Shown here one piece after another: positions 47,515 to 59,800 of a stretch of DNA of 64,000 nt. Position 1 is the stretch's first letter. Every line of letters begins with the position of its first letter. The notes beneath the pieces were generated by a model. That model worked only from the letters and a program-made list of their open reading frames with translations, did not search any database and was not told the DNA's origin. Made by a program: the position numbers and the translations under genes. Origin of the DNA: Tetradesmus obliquus (Eukaryota; Chlorophyta; Chlorophyceae; Sphaeropleales; Scenedesmaceae); the NCBI GenBank assembly GCA_030272155.1, contig CP126191.1:2502501-2566500 (forward strand), given 5' to 3'.

Positions 47515-50500
47515 ACCTGCAGTGTTTAAATTTGGTGGATGTCACAATCACCATATGCAACATACGAGATGGTGGGCAGTTGTTTGGAGGCTTGATGCTG
47601 AAGGTGTTGCTAGGTGCAAATGCATGGTGGAGTGCTCGTGTTTTTTTCCCGGTCTGTACGGATCATGGATATAGCGACTGTGCAGGGCTGTTGATACTGA
47701 CAAAGCGTAAAGGTTGTTAATACTGACAAAGCGCATGTGACGCCTGGAGTATGTTGCAGATGCCACATACCCTGTGCATACAGTTGGCTTGTTTGCGTGG
47801 CACATGTTGGATAGCAATGCGTTAAACAAAAGGAGCTGAGCTAGGACACCAGCCGTGTTTGTGTTCGCGGCGCGTCATTGTGCGGGATCTGTCTGTCCAG
47901 CAGGTTGAGTATTGCGCAAGAGATGTTTGTGCTAGTTTGGCAGCCTTATAACTGTGGTGTAGCTCAGCTGCTCAGGCTGCAGCCTCACGCCTGTCCACTT
48001 GGCTGCTTTGCCTCGGGGCCTTGGCAGGAGAGCCAATAACGTGGCAGGTCTGGTGCGCATTGGGCTTGGCTTGGTTTGGAAAAGCCGCCCATGCTGACAA
48101 GAGATCTAGCCTCATGGTGTTGTGTTGTTTAGACTTGCCAAACTAGAGTGGTCCAATGGTCCCAGTAGTCACTGTCCTCAGCTGTCCAGGACTTGTCTGC
48201 TGCTGGTGCAGACATGGCAGATGCAACTGTATGCTGCCAGGTTACCATACATCAGCTTACTTTTGCTGCTGATGGAGATAAAACGTGCAGGTAGCACAGT
48301 TTGTGTCTGTGCCAAACCCTGGTGTCAGGTGGTTTCACCAGCCTCACTAGGGGCTGATTGTCTTCGGCTGGAGAAGAGAGCAGTGCACAGCAGCAACTCT
48401 GTCTGTATCTTGTTGGATGTATGCCAGCTGCATGGCATGCTTCACCAGCACAGCACCAGTGCTGGTGGCTGTGATAGCGCCACTGGCAGGCAATGGCAGT
48501 GCCACTGCCAGTCGGCATGCTTCTGACGCAGGCTTACTCCTTGAGACAGAGCCGATGTGTTTATGCGCGAGGTTGACAAAGAGCTCGTGTGTTGACATGT
48601 GTGAATGACAAAGAGCCGGTGTGTAGATGGGTTGGGGCGTGCTCATTTTCAGCGCCCCGCCCTTCTGGCGCATGCGTCCTTGTTAATAACAAATGTGCAA
48701 GGACGTGAGGGTGAGCACTGCTGAGTGTGCAGTGTGGCACCATAGCTGGCGTGTTCTCCTGCTGCCCAACACATGTCGCAGACATTCCAGCTGCTGTAGA
48801 GGTCAGTTGTTGCGGCTGCAATGGTGTGTGCGCGCTTGCTGCTGTTATCTTTGCAGCGTATGCAGTCCTGGTTGCAGAGCGCGCGGCAGGCGCGCTGGTT
48901 GCCGCTGGCACAGAGAGGTGTGTGGCTTAATGCAGAGCCTGCGAGGTTTGCCTGCTGGTTCTTGTTTCAACTGTTGAGAGGTGAAAGCTTCTACTCTGGG
49001 TGCCTTTGGGTGCTGGCATTTGTGCTGCAAACAATGAACAGCACATACACACCGCAAACACAGTGCCAGCGGCAGCAACAGTTTCATGGTATGTTGGGGA
49101 CAAAACCTTGTTGAACGATTTGTTGTGTTGTTTTTGCATAGGTGCCCCATGGTCTGGCTTTGCTGCGCGATCAGACCTGGCAATAGCATAGTGGCTGCTG
49201 GCAGTCGGCCATGTGCTGGCTTTCCTTGCGCTGTGGGACGAACGTCGTTACAACTTTCAGCTACGCATCATTGCACAAAATAAAACAGTTCCAGTGAAGG
49301 TATGACGGAAGTGGGGGGAGGGGGTGCTTTGCTACTAGCTGTAGTACAGTGCTGGCTCCTTTCTGCGCGTGGTGGAAAACCACGAACTGTGCAGTCGTCT
49401 ACCATTTGCAACACGCCTGTTGCTGCACCTGGTTTAATCAATGCTGCCAGCACGTGGAGCTAATACCGTGCCAGCACTGCAGCAGCAAGATTAGTATTAC
49501 CTGCTGTTTTGCATCATGAATCTACGAAATGCTCTTGGCATGTGCATGTGCAGGTTGGTGTGTGTGGGCATGTGCTACGAGGCGGCGTGGTTTCTTACGT
49601 GTGCACATGCATGTGCAGCAATGCATAACAGACTGATTCCAGAGCCATACACCTAGCCAGTGCCCGACACCCCTGGTTTGCGTGCTGACATCCCCGTCTG
49701 ATTACGCTGAACAGCAGCTGTTGACAGAGACCTTGCTTGCGGATGCATGCAAGTGGCTTGTACATCTCACCCTCCTGTTTCCTCTGCATGACATGCACAC
49801 GCACCCAGCTGTTTCACGCTCTGTCCGGCGGTGCAGCTGCTGTAGCGTGTGTACTGCAACACGAACTACACTGCTGTTGGCGACATACTGCTGCCAGCAT
49901 CTGTGCTGGCGCACACATTTGGTGGTTGACATGAAGGAAGGTTCTTTGCAATTAGCCAACGAATGCTCTGGGTGGTCTGTGTTTGTGGCTTCCTGGTCAA
50001 TCAACGTGCTTTTATGGCACGCGAGTGCGCTGCTTTTTTGTGGGGGTGAGGTGGCGACCCTGGTGTGGATGTGTTTGCTAGATGATTTGGTGTGGCGTGG
50101 GTCCTGTTCAGCTGTCTGTACGAGATCTAGCAATACTTGTTTGCTTTGTTGCAAATGTGTATAGCCGCGTAATGCTGGGTGTGTGCTGGGGACCTGGTTT
50201 TTCCGACACAGCATGCCGTGCATTGCTTGCGCCATGCATGCAGCTGCATGCATGCCGCGCACATCGTGTGAACGGGCTGCTAACTGCTGCTTGAAAAGTG
50301 CGGCCTGCAGGCAGAGGCACCTACACGCCTGCGGGGCACAGGCAGTTGGCTGCATCGCTCGCATGGTTGCTTGCAGCCACGCCAGCTGAACTCTGTTGGA
50401 ACCACAGATATGGGTTTCAGTTCTTGCGCGCTGCTTCAGATGGTATTCCTTGGCCTGGAGCGGGTTACCAGGCTCTGCGCCAAGGCTAGCAGTGCCGGCT

Positions 50501-51888
50501 GTCCTGGCTGCTATACCACTGGTTCTTTTGTATCACATGGCGCGCTGATATGTACATGCATTGCCCAATGTCTGCATGAATGTTGTGGCCCAACACATTT
50601 TGATGGTGCAATGCTGCTGGCACTGGCTGGTGTGCCACACCACTACAGTGTAGTGCCACTGTGGCATGTTGCCCCTGAGTTTGCTTTCTCCAAAAGGCAT
50701 GTTGCCCCTGAGTTTGCCCAATTGTGCTGTGGTAGCGAGCCAGTAGGATTCCGTCCCCCCTGGTAACAAAAAAAAAACGTTGTTTGAGAGATCTGGCAAC
50801 AGGTTGATCTTACTTTTTGGCTTGACAGTGGTCAGGCTGGCTCACTCAAGTGAGCACAAATCATCCTGCAGACACCACAGCTTGTGACATTCGGCTGTAT
50901 TTTGACGCAGGTGATACTCTCTGGTAACTTGATTATCCCTATTCCAGAGTAGAGGAGAGGGGGAGTGAGATGATGATGCAGGTTGGGCGCACGATAAAAA
51001 GCACCAGATCAAGCTTTTTTTTCAAGATCAAGCTTTAAGGAGACCAGCTCACGTTTGGCCGCAGGCACTGCAGTACCATAGCATGTGTGTTACCTGCAAT
51101 TCTTTATTCTAGCGTGCTGTCAGTACTGTGCACACTCAGTCGGACTGACAAGGAGAACAATGAGTTCATCCAACAACTTGTGACTCCTCATCGGCAGGTG
51201 CTGTCAACTTGTGATACAGCAGGAGTCACAGTGGAACAAGTTTGGCCTTGTAGAAGAGATCGGCAAGGTGCAGTGGGAAACAGGGTGGCATCCGAAACTA
51301 TGAGTCGAACAGTCTGTCACAGACGCCACAGTGTGGGATCCACTGCACTGCCATAGGTGATCGGCCTGGATCCCCGTCAGATTCGGAAGCCTCGGTGACT
51401 GCTGCCCATCGATCCTTATCTTTGCAGGTTGACACTCAGTTTCAAATAAGTTTCGGTTTTACCGAGAGGTAGGTCCGGTAATGCTAAATAGAAGTACGCA
51501 CTGACGACGTCAGGGTGTGCCCACCACCACAACTTGTTCACAGAGGGGGTGCACTTGCATATCCTCATCTGGTTTAAAAGTGCACGTCGTCATAGGTTGG
51601 ATCCATTACTAAAAAGAAATACGGTCCGTCCGTCCGTCAGTCAGTCAGTCAGTCGGTCAGAAGCCTGGCTTAGGACCTGGCCGTTGAACCCCAGGGCGTC
51701 TGCGGAACTCCGTGAACACAGCAGTGCAGCGTCGTATCAAGATCAGGTTTTTTTACCGCACACCTATGAGATGCAACGACTTGCGATCAGCGCTGTTCCT
51801 TAATGCTGCAGTGAACTGCTGTCGCGGTTGTACCCACCAAGCACTGCGTCATTGACTGTGGAGTTTGAAGGATGCGTCTAAGCTGTAC
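47515..51888. other. 4.4 kb gene-poor stretch
   Basis: The + strand is visibly rich in G and T from about 47.5 to 50.7 kb and contains no recognisable protein. A 23-base direct repeat (GGCATGTTGCCCCTGAGTTT and following bases, 50667 and 50697) is followed by an A10 run at about 50767. GTCC/GTCA tetranucleotides occupy 51622-51660. The right end should contain the promoter of the chimeric helicase gene. Confidence 0.45.
51622..51660 (+). repeat. GTCC/GTCA tetranucleotide microsatellite
   Basis: About four CCGT units switch to about five CAGT units, a compound tetranucleotide repeat without coding capacity. Confidence 0.85.
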
Positions 51889-54296
51889 ATGAGGTGGTGG
51901 ACAGTGATCAGCGTGATCTTGCTGGCCATCACTGCCACGGCTGCAGCAACCACCACACCCAACAGCAGGGCGTCTCTGCAGCGGCAGCAGCACGCTGCGA
52001 GGCAAGCAGATCGCGATGATCGACACGAGGAAGGTGAGTGGTGTCGGTATGGATGTTGTGCGGGCACTGATGTCTTCAGAATGTTCGCGAACTTATGCAG
52101 AGCGAGCAGTGACCGTCACTGTGAGGCAAGGTGGGCTGCGCTAAACGCTTCCATTCCTGCTGCCGATTGTTGATATTGCAGTGGGAGTTTCACCCGCTGC
52201 AATTGGAGCTCCACTCGCCAGTCCACCTGCAACAGATGCAGCTCAGCCAGCAGCAGCTCAGACACCAGGTGCGTCAACAGCAGCAGCACAGCCAGCACAA
52301 CAGACGATGCTGGAATGTTGGAATTTCCATGAAAGCAGCTTCTGGACGTTTGATGTTCAGCTTGACGTCTTCCAGCAGCTCATGTATGATGTTGCCTGCC
52401 TGCCTGCCTGCCTGCCTGCAGGTGCTGCCACAGAGCCAGTGGGCCAGCTGCCACCCAATGTTCAGCAGCGGCAGCAACAGTTCCTTGCCAGCATGCTCTC
52501 TGCACCGCAGCCTGTGCAGTCTGCCTACCAGAATGCGCTGCAGGTTATGCAGCGGCGCTTGCAGGAACAGGCAGCAGCCCGTGCTGCTGTAGCAGCAGCA
52601 GCCCAGCAAGCGCGTCCAGCAGCCCAGCAGGCGGGTGCAGCAGCCCAGCCCCAAGTTACCACTGCATCAGCGCAGTTCTTGGCAGAGGTGACAGTGCCTG
52701 AGCAGGGGCACCCGCACCGGCCAGTCCTTCTTCCAGCTCGCGTGCTGCGGGTGACATCTCAGCAGCACCTGCAGCAGGTGCTTGCTCAGTTGGAACATGA
52801 GTTTGACGTACCGCTGCAGTACTCCGTGCAGTATCTGCTGCCAGCAAAGCCACCCATGCAGCCGCAGCTGCCGCCTCAGCAGCCGCCTGTGCAGCCACAG
52901 CCTCAGCTGCTGCCTCAGCAGCAGACTGTGGCACGCGCAGAGACAGCATCACAGCAAGAACGCCTGCGGCACGAGTTTGTGCAGCAACTGGAGCAGCGGT
53001 TTCAAGGCAACGCCACCTCAGACCTGCCCGGCACAGGTGAGCCGGCATCTGGCACTGCAGTAGGCTAATGTGGGCCAGTGCAGTGGGCTTTGGCGCATTG
53101 CATAAGGCTGCAGTGGCCTGCGCAGCAGGCAGCATGGCAATGCAGAGTGCTGCAGACTGCCGCCAAGCAGCTGTGTGCGAGCCCTAGCATCCCTGTGGCC
53201 ATTGGGCAGTCAAGCTAAAGGTCCTGCACTGTGTTTGCTATGCCGCTTTGCAGGTGCTGCTGCAGGCAATGCAGGCATGTTACTCGGTGCTGCTGCTGCC
53301 GTTGCGGCAGCTGTTGGTGCCAGTGGCGCAGCTGCTGCAGCAAACCCCGCCCGTCGCCGCAATTGGGTGCAGAATTTGTTTGCCCGTGTGCAGCGTGATC
53401 AACAACAGCGGCAAAACCGGCAGCAGAACGCAGATGCACAGCGTGGCAGCCGGCGCCTACAGCAGCAACATTGGCGCGCCAACCGCGGTGAGCAGGAGGC
53501 TGCTGCAGACAGGGAGCGCAACAGGCAGCAGCAACAGCAGCACCGTGCTGACCGCAGTGAGCAGGAGGCTGCTGCGGACAGGGAGCAGAACAGGCAGCAG
53601 CAGCAGCAGCGGCGTGCCAACCGCAGTGAGCAGGAGGCTGCTGCTGATAGGGAGCGCAACAGGCAGCAGCGGCAGCAGCAGCGTGTCCGCAACAAGCCAC
53701 TGTACAAGGTTGAGAGCCGTGTGTACAGCAGTGCTGACTCAGTGGTGCGCGGTGAGCAACAAGGTCACCTGTATCCACCAGAGTTTTTGAACACTCTGCG
53801 CATGTCTGGCTTGCCGCCACACAAGCTGCGCTTGCACGTTGGGTGCCCTATCATTCTGCTGCGCAACATGTCTGCAGGATTGGCGAATGGCACACGCATG
53901 GTGGTCACGAAACTCATGGACAACTTCATCCAGGCAAAGGTGGCCACAGGCCCTGTAAAGGGCCGAGTGGTGTGGCTGCCACGCCTGAACCTGCAGCCCT
54001 CTGATGCACAGGCTATGCCTTTTGATATGTGCAGGCGCCAGTTTCCAGTGCGCGTTGCATATGCCATGACAATCAACAAGGCGCAGGGGCAGACCCTCAA
54101 GGCAGCAGGTGTGTACCTGCCTCGCCCTGTGTTCTCGCATGGTCAGTTGTATGTTGCCTGCTCGCGGGTTGGCATCTGGAGTGCCCTCAAGGTGTTGGTG
54201 GTTGGGGGCTTCCGTGCAGCTACTGCGGCTATTGCAGCTGGTGTGTACACTAAGAATGTTGTGTATCGTGAGGTGTTCCAGGGCATCGGGGTTTGA
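51889..54296 (+). CDS. Chimeric gene: signal-like N-terminus, Q/A-rich repeats and Helitron/Pif1-type helicase C-terminal part, 629 aa
   Basis: Exons: 51889-52033, 52182-52268, 52422-53036, 53254-54296 (TGA). The N-terminus WWTVISVILLAITATAA looks like a signal peptide or anchor. Residues 50-282 are Ala/Gln/Pro-rich, partly helical. At about 290-310 there is a second small-residue hydrophobic stretch. Residues 345-430 hold three to four repeats of RANRSEQEAAADRERN with Q runs, a linker style found in Helitron proteins. Residues about 430-629 match the end of a Helitron RepHel/Pif1 helicase: LYPPEFLNTLRMSGLPPHKL, the NGTRMVV loop, motif V AYAMTINKAQGQTL and motif VI LYVACSRV. The Walker A/B part, the Rep HUH nuclease and the zinc finger are all absent, so it cannot work as a full transposase or helicase. 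It is either a 5'-truncated element captured by another reading frame or a decayed copy that still reads open. Intron 2 (153 bases) has no stop in frame and could be retained. Confidence 0.6.
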
Positions 54297-54610
54297 GCTT
54301 CACACTGGGCACTGGAACAGTGTGCTTGAGGAACTCGGCCCTGGAGCTCTGGCATGTATTTATAATCTATCATGCTGCAGCTGCAGTGGTTGCGGTAGCT
54401 GCAAATGTCACATGCTGCAACAAGCCGCTGGCCGCGTTTTGCTTATGTAACACACCAACTGTAGCTGGTGTGTAGACGCAAGATGTTGTGTAACATGAGG
54501 TGTTCCAGGACGTTGGGGTATGAGCACCACACTTGGCACTGGAGCAGTGTGCCTAAGATACTCAATAGATGCCGCTCTGGCATAAGTAACTATGCTATAT
54601 GCGTGCAGCT
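54234..54610 (+). repeat. Tandem duplication of the 3' end of the helicase-like gene
   Basis: The last codons plus 3' flank (from AGCTGGTGTGTAC at 54234 to about 54376) recur about 227 bases on (54461-54610). The second copy carries many substitutions, including loss of the frame. It shows GTTGTGT, GAGGTGTTCCAGG and TGGCACTGGA-type matches. Confidence 0.85.
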
Positions 54611-55021
54611 GCAGTTACCAAAGCTGCCTCACACCAAAGGGTTCGGACAGATGTCAGGCCACCTTTGTCCCGCAGCAGCACACCTGAACAACACAATGCA
54701 CCTCCATGCCTGTCTTCCGTGCCAGATGCGAGTGGCGGAGCCACGGGTAACCACTAGTGCCAAGTAAAAAAAATGCCAAGTGCTCATTGAGCTTTTTAGC
54801 GACGACTCCTCCGGCCAACCCCTGGGGTTTGCAGCTTGTGGTGTTTGCCTTTTGACGTCGCAGCCTAGTGCTCAACGCGGAGCACGGTTTCCAACTACTT
54901 TCTGCAAGAAATTATAGGGTGAACGAGAGCATGCGAAATAGACGACACACTGGCATATGAAGCTGTGACGCTGTCGGTAAAAGCGACGTTGAACAACAGC
55001 TAACCGCATAGATAAAGCATT
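54297..55021. other. Gene-free stretch before the cyclin gene
   Basis: It contains the second copy of the helicase-gene tail and an A8 run flanked by two TGCCAAGT octamers (54758-54781). The cyclin promoter should be at the right end; no TATA box is clear. Confidence 0.5.
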
Positions 55022-56892
55022 ATGGTGTTGACATGTTTTGAGTTTGAGGAGGTAGAGTGCGTGGGAGAGTCCCTGGATAGCTGCGACCAAGTTGACTTTT
55101 ACAGCCAGCGGAAGCGAGGAAGCGATGGAGTAGAGACTCGCTGCTATGAGGTAAGCTACAACATTGCTTCTGAGTGGCGCAGATTTGTCTGGCACGGCTT
55201 GCTGGCCCAACCCGGTCATGGGCTGACGAGCTTATCCAGGCTGGCGCGAGCTTGCGCCTGACGCTGATGCTGTTGGCCCCAGGTGCTGCAAGATGGGGAT
55301 CAATACCTATCCCAGGACACCTGCTTGCAAGCACGCATATGCGGTAAGTGGGTGCGCGCCAAGTTCCTGAGCGGCCTGATCGCCCTGTTGTTTGAGCCGG
55401 TTGTGCACGGAGCTCTTCTAATCGACAATACTTTCTGATCCGCAGATGACGAGGACCACAGCGAGACGTTGTTCAGCTCGGCATCGCTATGCTTGCCCCA
55501 GCAGCGACCAGTGGTGCCCGCGAATGCCATGCAGCAGATGCTGCAAGCCGAGAAGGTGAGAACCGTTCGTCGAGGACGATTGCTTCATTGCATTCACTGG
55601 CAGTGCCTCACCGTTGCTGGTGATCGCGGCCTGAACAGTAGCACTGACACTCACCCACTGCTCACCTGCAAATGTGTCCTCATGTGCAGGAGGCCTGGTC
55701 TCGCAGGTCCTGTTGGCAGGACATATCCGCCAGTGACAGGGCTTCGCTGGTAGACAGCGTGACGCGCACAGCAACACAGCTGCAGCTCTCCAGCGACGTG
55801 CTGTTCCTGGCTGTGGCGTGCCTGGACAGGGTCCTCTCGCTGCGCATCATTGCATCAAAGCAGCTGGACACTGCTGCACTGGCGTGCCTGTGGATTGCAG
55901 CCAAGTTCGAGCACTGCGTGGTGCCACCTGCAGTGCACTTCCTGGCTGCTGCACAGGCGGACTTCACATCGCCTGCTGCTCGCAGGCTGCTTGTGGACAT
56001 GGAGGCAGTCATCCTCAAGGTGTGCTGCTGCTGCTGCTGCTGTAATGGCCGGCTCCTCAACATTCTGCAGCACATTGGCATTGTGTTGCTTGTGCGTGTG
56101 CTTGCATGCGCGCTTGCGTGCTGCGTGCAGGGCAGCTAGTCTGTCGCAGCAGTTGCCAAGCAATGCAACATGTTCACAGCCTTGCACGGACTTGCAGGAG
56201 TTCCTGCAAGTGGACGTGCAGGGCTGTCCAAGTTGCGCACGCACTCACATGCAGCACTGGCTTGCAGCACCCGCGAGGAGGAAGGAGCACACAGTTTGAG
56301 CGCAGTGACTTGTCTGCCGGCTTACATGACTTCTGCTGCGCCTGCTGCATGTACCCAGGCATTGGACTACCGGGTGTGCACCTCCCCCACCAGCAAGACA
56401 TTCCTGCGGACTACCTTTATACAGATGCAGGCGCAGCTGCAGCAGCAGCATGCAGGACTGCTGGGCAAGCAGCAGCACAGCAGCAGCAGCAGCAGCACCT
56501 CTTCTGCAGCAGCCGCTGCAGCTGGCCAGATCGACCCCCGCCTGTACTTCTGTGCGTCGTACCTGGCAGAGATGTCGCTGCTGGAGAGCAAGCTGGCGCC
56601 GTTCCCGCCGAGCCAGGTCGCAGCAGCAGCCTTCGCGACGGCCAACCTGCTGGTGCCGGGTGCGCTGCGTGATGCGCAGCTGCAGCAGCTGACTGGCTAC
56701 AGCCTCGCACAAGTGAAGGAGCCCATGACGTTCCTGCTGTCTGTGCACCATGTGCTGTACCAGGGCAGGCACCTGCCGCTCACACGCATGTATGAGACCG
56801 CACGCAAGTACAGGCATGCCAGCATGTGCCGCGTGGGGCTCATCCCAAGCATCACCAGCACCACTGACCAGCGCCTGCGGCTGTACCAGTAG
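55022..56892 (+). CDS. Cyclin (A/B-like two-fold cyclin box), 387 aa
   Basis: Exons: 55022-55150, 55283-55343, 55446-55555, 55690-56019, 56359-56892 (TAG). Residues about 101-208 are the N-terminal cyclin box: CWQDISASDRASLVDSV in place of the usual MRAILVDWL, then LAVACLDRVLS, and KQLDTAALACLWIAAKFEH as the LASKYEE-type helix. After the last intron the text resumes as ALDYRVCTSPTSKTFLR, joining VILK exactly where cyclins have VLxLLDY/FRxxxPT. The C-terminal cyclin fold follows (YFCASYLAEMSLLES ... PSQVAAAAFATANLL ... MYETARKYRH), interrupted by a Q/S-rich insertion at about 235-255. Cyclins activate CDKs. The subtype is hard to fix: the C-terminal fold resembles CYCA/CYCB, but the first box is diverged, and no destruction box (RxxL..N) is evident in the N-terminal 100 residues. 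No signal or membrane segment is seen. Confidence 0.88.
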
Positions 56893-59800
56893 GCGCTGCA
56901 GCAGCGGGGGACAGCAGCTACACCTGCAGCAGCTGGCCCGGGCTCTGTGCTTGTGTGTTACGCAGCTGCAAAGCTGCTGTTACGGCGGTTTGGGTCTTAA
57001 CTGTGGTCCAGCAGGGTTGGGCTGGGTGCACATGCAGCACGCTGCAGATTGCATCGAGTTGCATTGAGTTGCGCGGGGGTGCTGGTGGTATGTTGGTCAC
57101 ACTGCCAAGAGATTGTCTTGGTGGTTGGGCTGGTCCGGCCTGGTCTGGGGCGCATTTTGGGGCACAGCTCCCTTGCATGGGCGATAGAGTGATGGATTGG
57201 CTGTGGCCGAAGCAGGGCCAGGCAGCCTGCAGATTGCGATTTGTGCCGCATGAGCATGTCTGCCCTTGCTGTGGTTTAGCAAGGGCGGGTGACCTGCTCT
57301 GCAACCTGCCGTCATCACTACCGTACAGATTACATTGAAATGACATGCTTTGCCCCCATGCGTCATCATTGTGGTGTTATTATCTGGCAAAGGTTGTTTA
57401 AGCAGCGCACCAGCAGCAGCAGCAGGCGTCCTTGGCTGCTTACGGCAGTGTGGGCGTGTTTGTTTTGGGGTCTGACCAGCATATGCTGTGGTGCCACGCG
57501 CATGTGTGCAATCTGTTTGCGCACGTGCTGGCCGGCAGCCGTGGTTTGAGGGACCTTGAGACAGCGCACATAGTGTGGCTTCGCTGGCCTGTTGGAATGC
57601 TCCATCTTGACTGAAGTGGCTGTGGCATGGCTTGTCAGCATCCACTGGTCAAATGGCCTACTCCTTCAGTTGCTGCTTTGTAGATATGCATGCCTGACAT
57701 TTTTTTCTAACAATTGTGTGATCCGTTGCTGGTTGCTTGGCTCCAGGGCACATATGTGGAGGCAACCCAGAAGTGGGCATGCAGTCTGTGGCGCTGTCTG
57801 TCTTCTTGTGATTATGTGTGTTGTTCTTCCTGATCAGATGCTTGCTTTGGCGGACAGCTGCTGCAGCCAACATTGCGCTGCGGCGGTCGTCAGCAGTTCT
57901 GAGTGTCACGGCTCAGGACATTGTGTCGGTGCTGACGCCACTTTGTTGTGCGAGTGTGGTGCTGTTGGGCGATTCTTGAATATGGGCGGTCTGAGTCCTG
58001 CACTGGCTAGATGGCCCCATGCTGCATGCTGCTGTGTGCCTGTGACGCTGGCAACAGAGGAGGTGTGCTGGGCTGCTTGCAACACAAACGCATACACACA
58101 CCCTCACGCTTGCACTCACACACATCTTCACTTGTGTCACACACCAACAGCGTGCATGGCCTTGTGAGTCCAAAACTGCATCGTGGGCCATCTGCAGGCT
58201 ATTAGCGGGCGTGGGCTTGAGTGGGTGCTTATGTTTGCAAGGTTTTTATCTCTAGCTAATTGTTGACATTGTGCATTGCCCTGTTCAGTTGATGCGTGTG
58301 GCTGGGCATGTACTGGCCTGCGCATCTGCGTGGTTGGTGGTTGGTCAATTTTTGTAGGCAGTGGCACTGAACAGCTGCACCTGCAGCTGCGCTGAGTCAC
58401 CTGCGCTTCGCTTGTTGCTGTTGAGCAGGCCTGCACACCCACACCGTCCCACAGATGTTAGGTGGTGGGCTTGCCTTGTTGTAGTGGCCTGCTGTGCCTG
58501 CTTTGAGGAGTCAGTGTTTTCTGCTGTTGGCAGTTAATGGGCCAACACTGCAACCGAGCTGCATGCTGCTTTGCTGCGTCTGCATCTGCAATCTTCGTGG
58601 ATGTGTGGCTGTTCTTGGCGTCATGGTTGAGAGCCAATTGACATATGATGTGTGTGCAGCTAAGAGTGTTCACGTGTGGGTTGGACTTGTTACTGTGGAG
58701 CAGGGGGGCTGGTCTTGTCCAGTGCCTGTGCTTGAACCCCATCATACATTCGACGGTTGTGTTCATGCAGCTCAGAGGCCACTGACAACATAAGGAGGGT
58801 TGGAGAGTATGCTTTCTACGTTGTGAGATGCTCACTCTGGGATCGTATGCTGCATGCTTTGGGTTGTGTATTGGCAGCAGCTGGCTGTGCTCCTTGACAC
58901 CTGGACAGTGGGGGCACTGCGGACCCGGCACTTGCTGAGACCCAGCGCCCCACCTTGCAGGTACTGAGGTACAGCCAGGCTTTCCCGTATGTAGTTTCTG
59001 GTAGCTTGAGGAAGGTCAGGGACGTGCTACCCGGATTGCACTCTGTGTGTTCTGGGCGTGTTGGCTTGTTCTGTGTTGTGCTGCCACACCTTTCAACGCA
59101 CCCTTCCAGCTGCAGGGCCATCTGCTGGCTGGTGCTGTTATAGGGGCGCATCCCATCACTGCGCATGCATGCAGCAGCATGCTGCGATGCATTGTCATGC
59201 ACACCACCAAATCATACGGCTAGATGTGCTGCCCTGGCCCATTGTGGCAGATGTGACGTTGCATTCGTGCAGTTCGTTCACCAGCCCTGTTTTCAAATTT
59301 TCTAAGGTCCCGTTGGTGTGTGACCCCTTTGTACTGTGACTTGCGTGATGCAGTCTCAGTCCACTTCTGTTCAGCTGCAACTCTCTGGATGTGCATTGAG
59401 GCCCTGGCCATGCGGTATCTCTGAGCTGGCGGCCTGAGTATCGGGGCCCCCTTGGGCGTGTGTACTTGCTCAAGTGGGGTCAAAGCACTACTGCACTCCC
59501 GCATCAGGAACCTGTGAAATCGGCAGCATGCCATGCATTGGGCAGTTCTTCAGGCTTTCTTGCAACAGTCCTGAGGGGCAGACTGTTGTGGTTGTTGCCG
59601 AGTGCAGCAGCTGCTGTCTAATGCTTGCTGGCTTGTCCCAGCAGGCACCAAAAACTTGGCCTGAAACATGGCACTGTGGGTTTTTTTTGTACTGTGTGCG
59701 CGGCACTTGGGCATGGGAGGCTTGTTGGCCTGCAACAAGCCCGAGCCGTTGTTCAGCTGCGTTGTGGGTAGCTACTTTCTCGCTGAAGCTAGACCAATTG

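Noticed and set aside
52269-52421. Treating this piece as coding because the frame is open
   Set aside because: It has a GTGCGT donor and a pyrimidine-rich CCTGCCTGCAG acceptor, and its content differs from the Q/A-rich surroundings; modelled as a 153-base intron that might be retained.
53215-53820. Cys/His-rich minus-strand frame that looks like a zinc protein
   Set aside because: It is the antisense of the Q/R-rich repeat exon; the Cys and Ala pattern comes from CTG/GCA triplets.
54450-54473. Hairpin CACACCA/TGGTGTG as a Helitron 3' terminus
   Set aside because: No CTRR follows at the expected distance, and part of the stem belongs to the tandem copy of the coding end.
54758-54781. A8 run flanked by TGCCAAGT octamers as a retroposon insertion
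   Set aside because: The two octamers enclose only the A run, so there is no inserted element to support target-site duplication.
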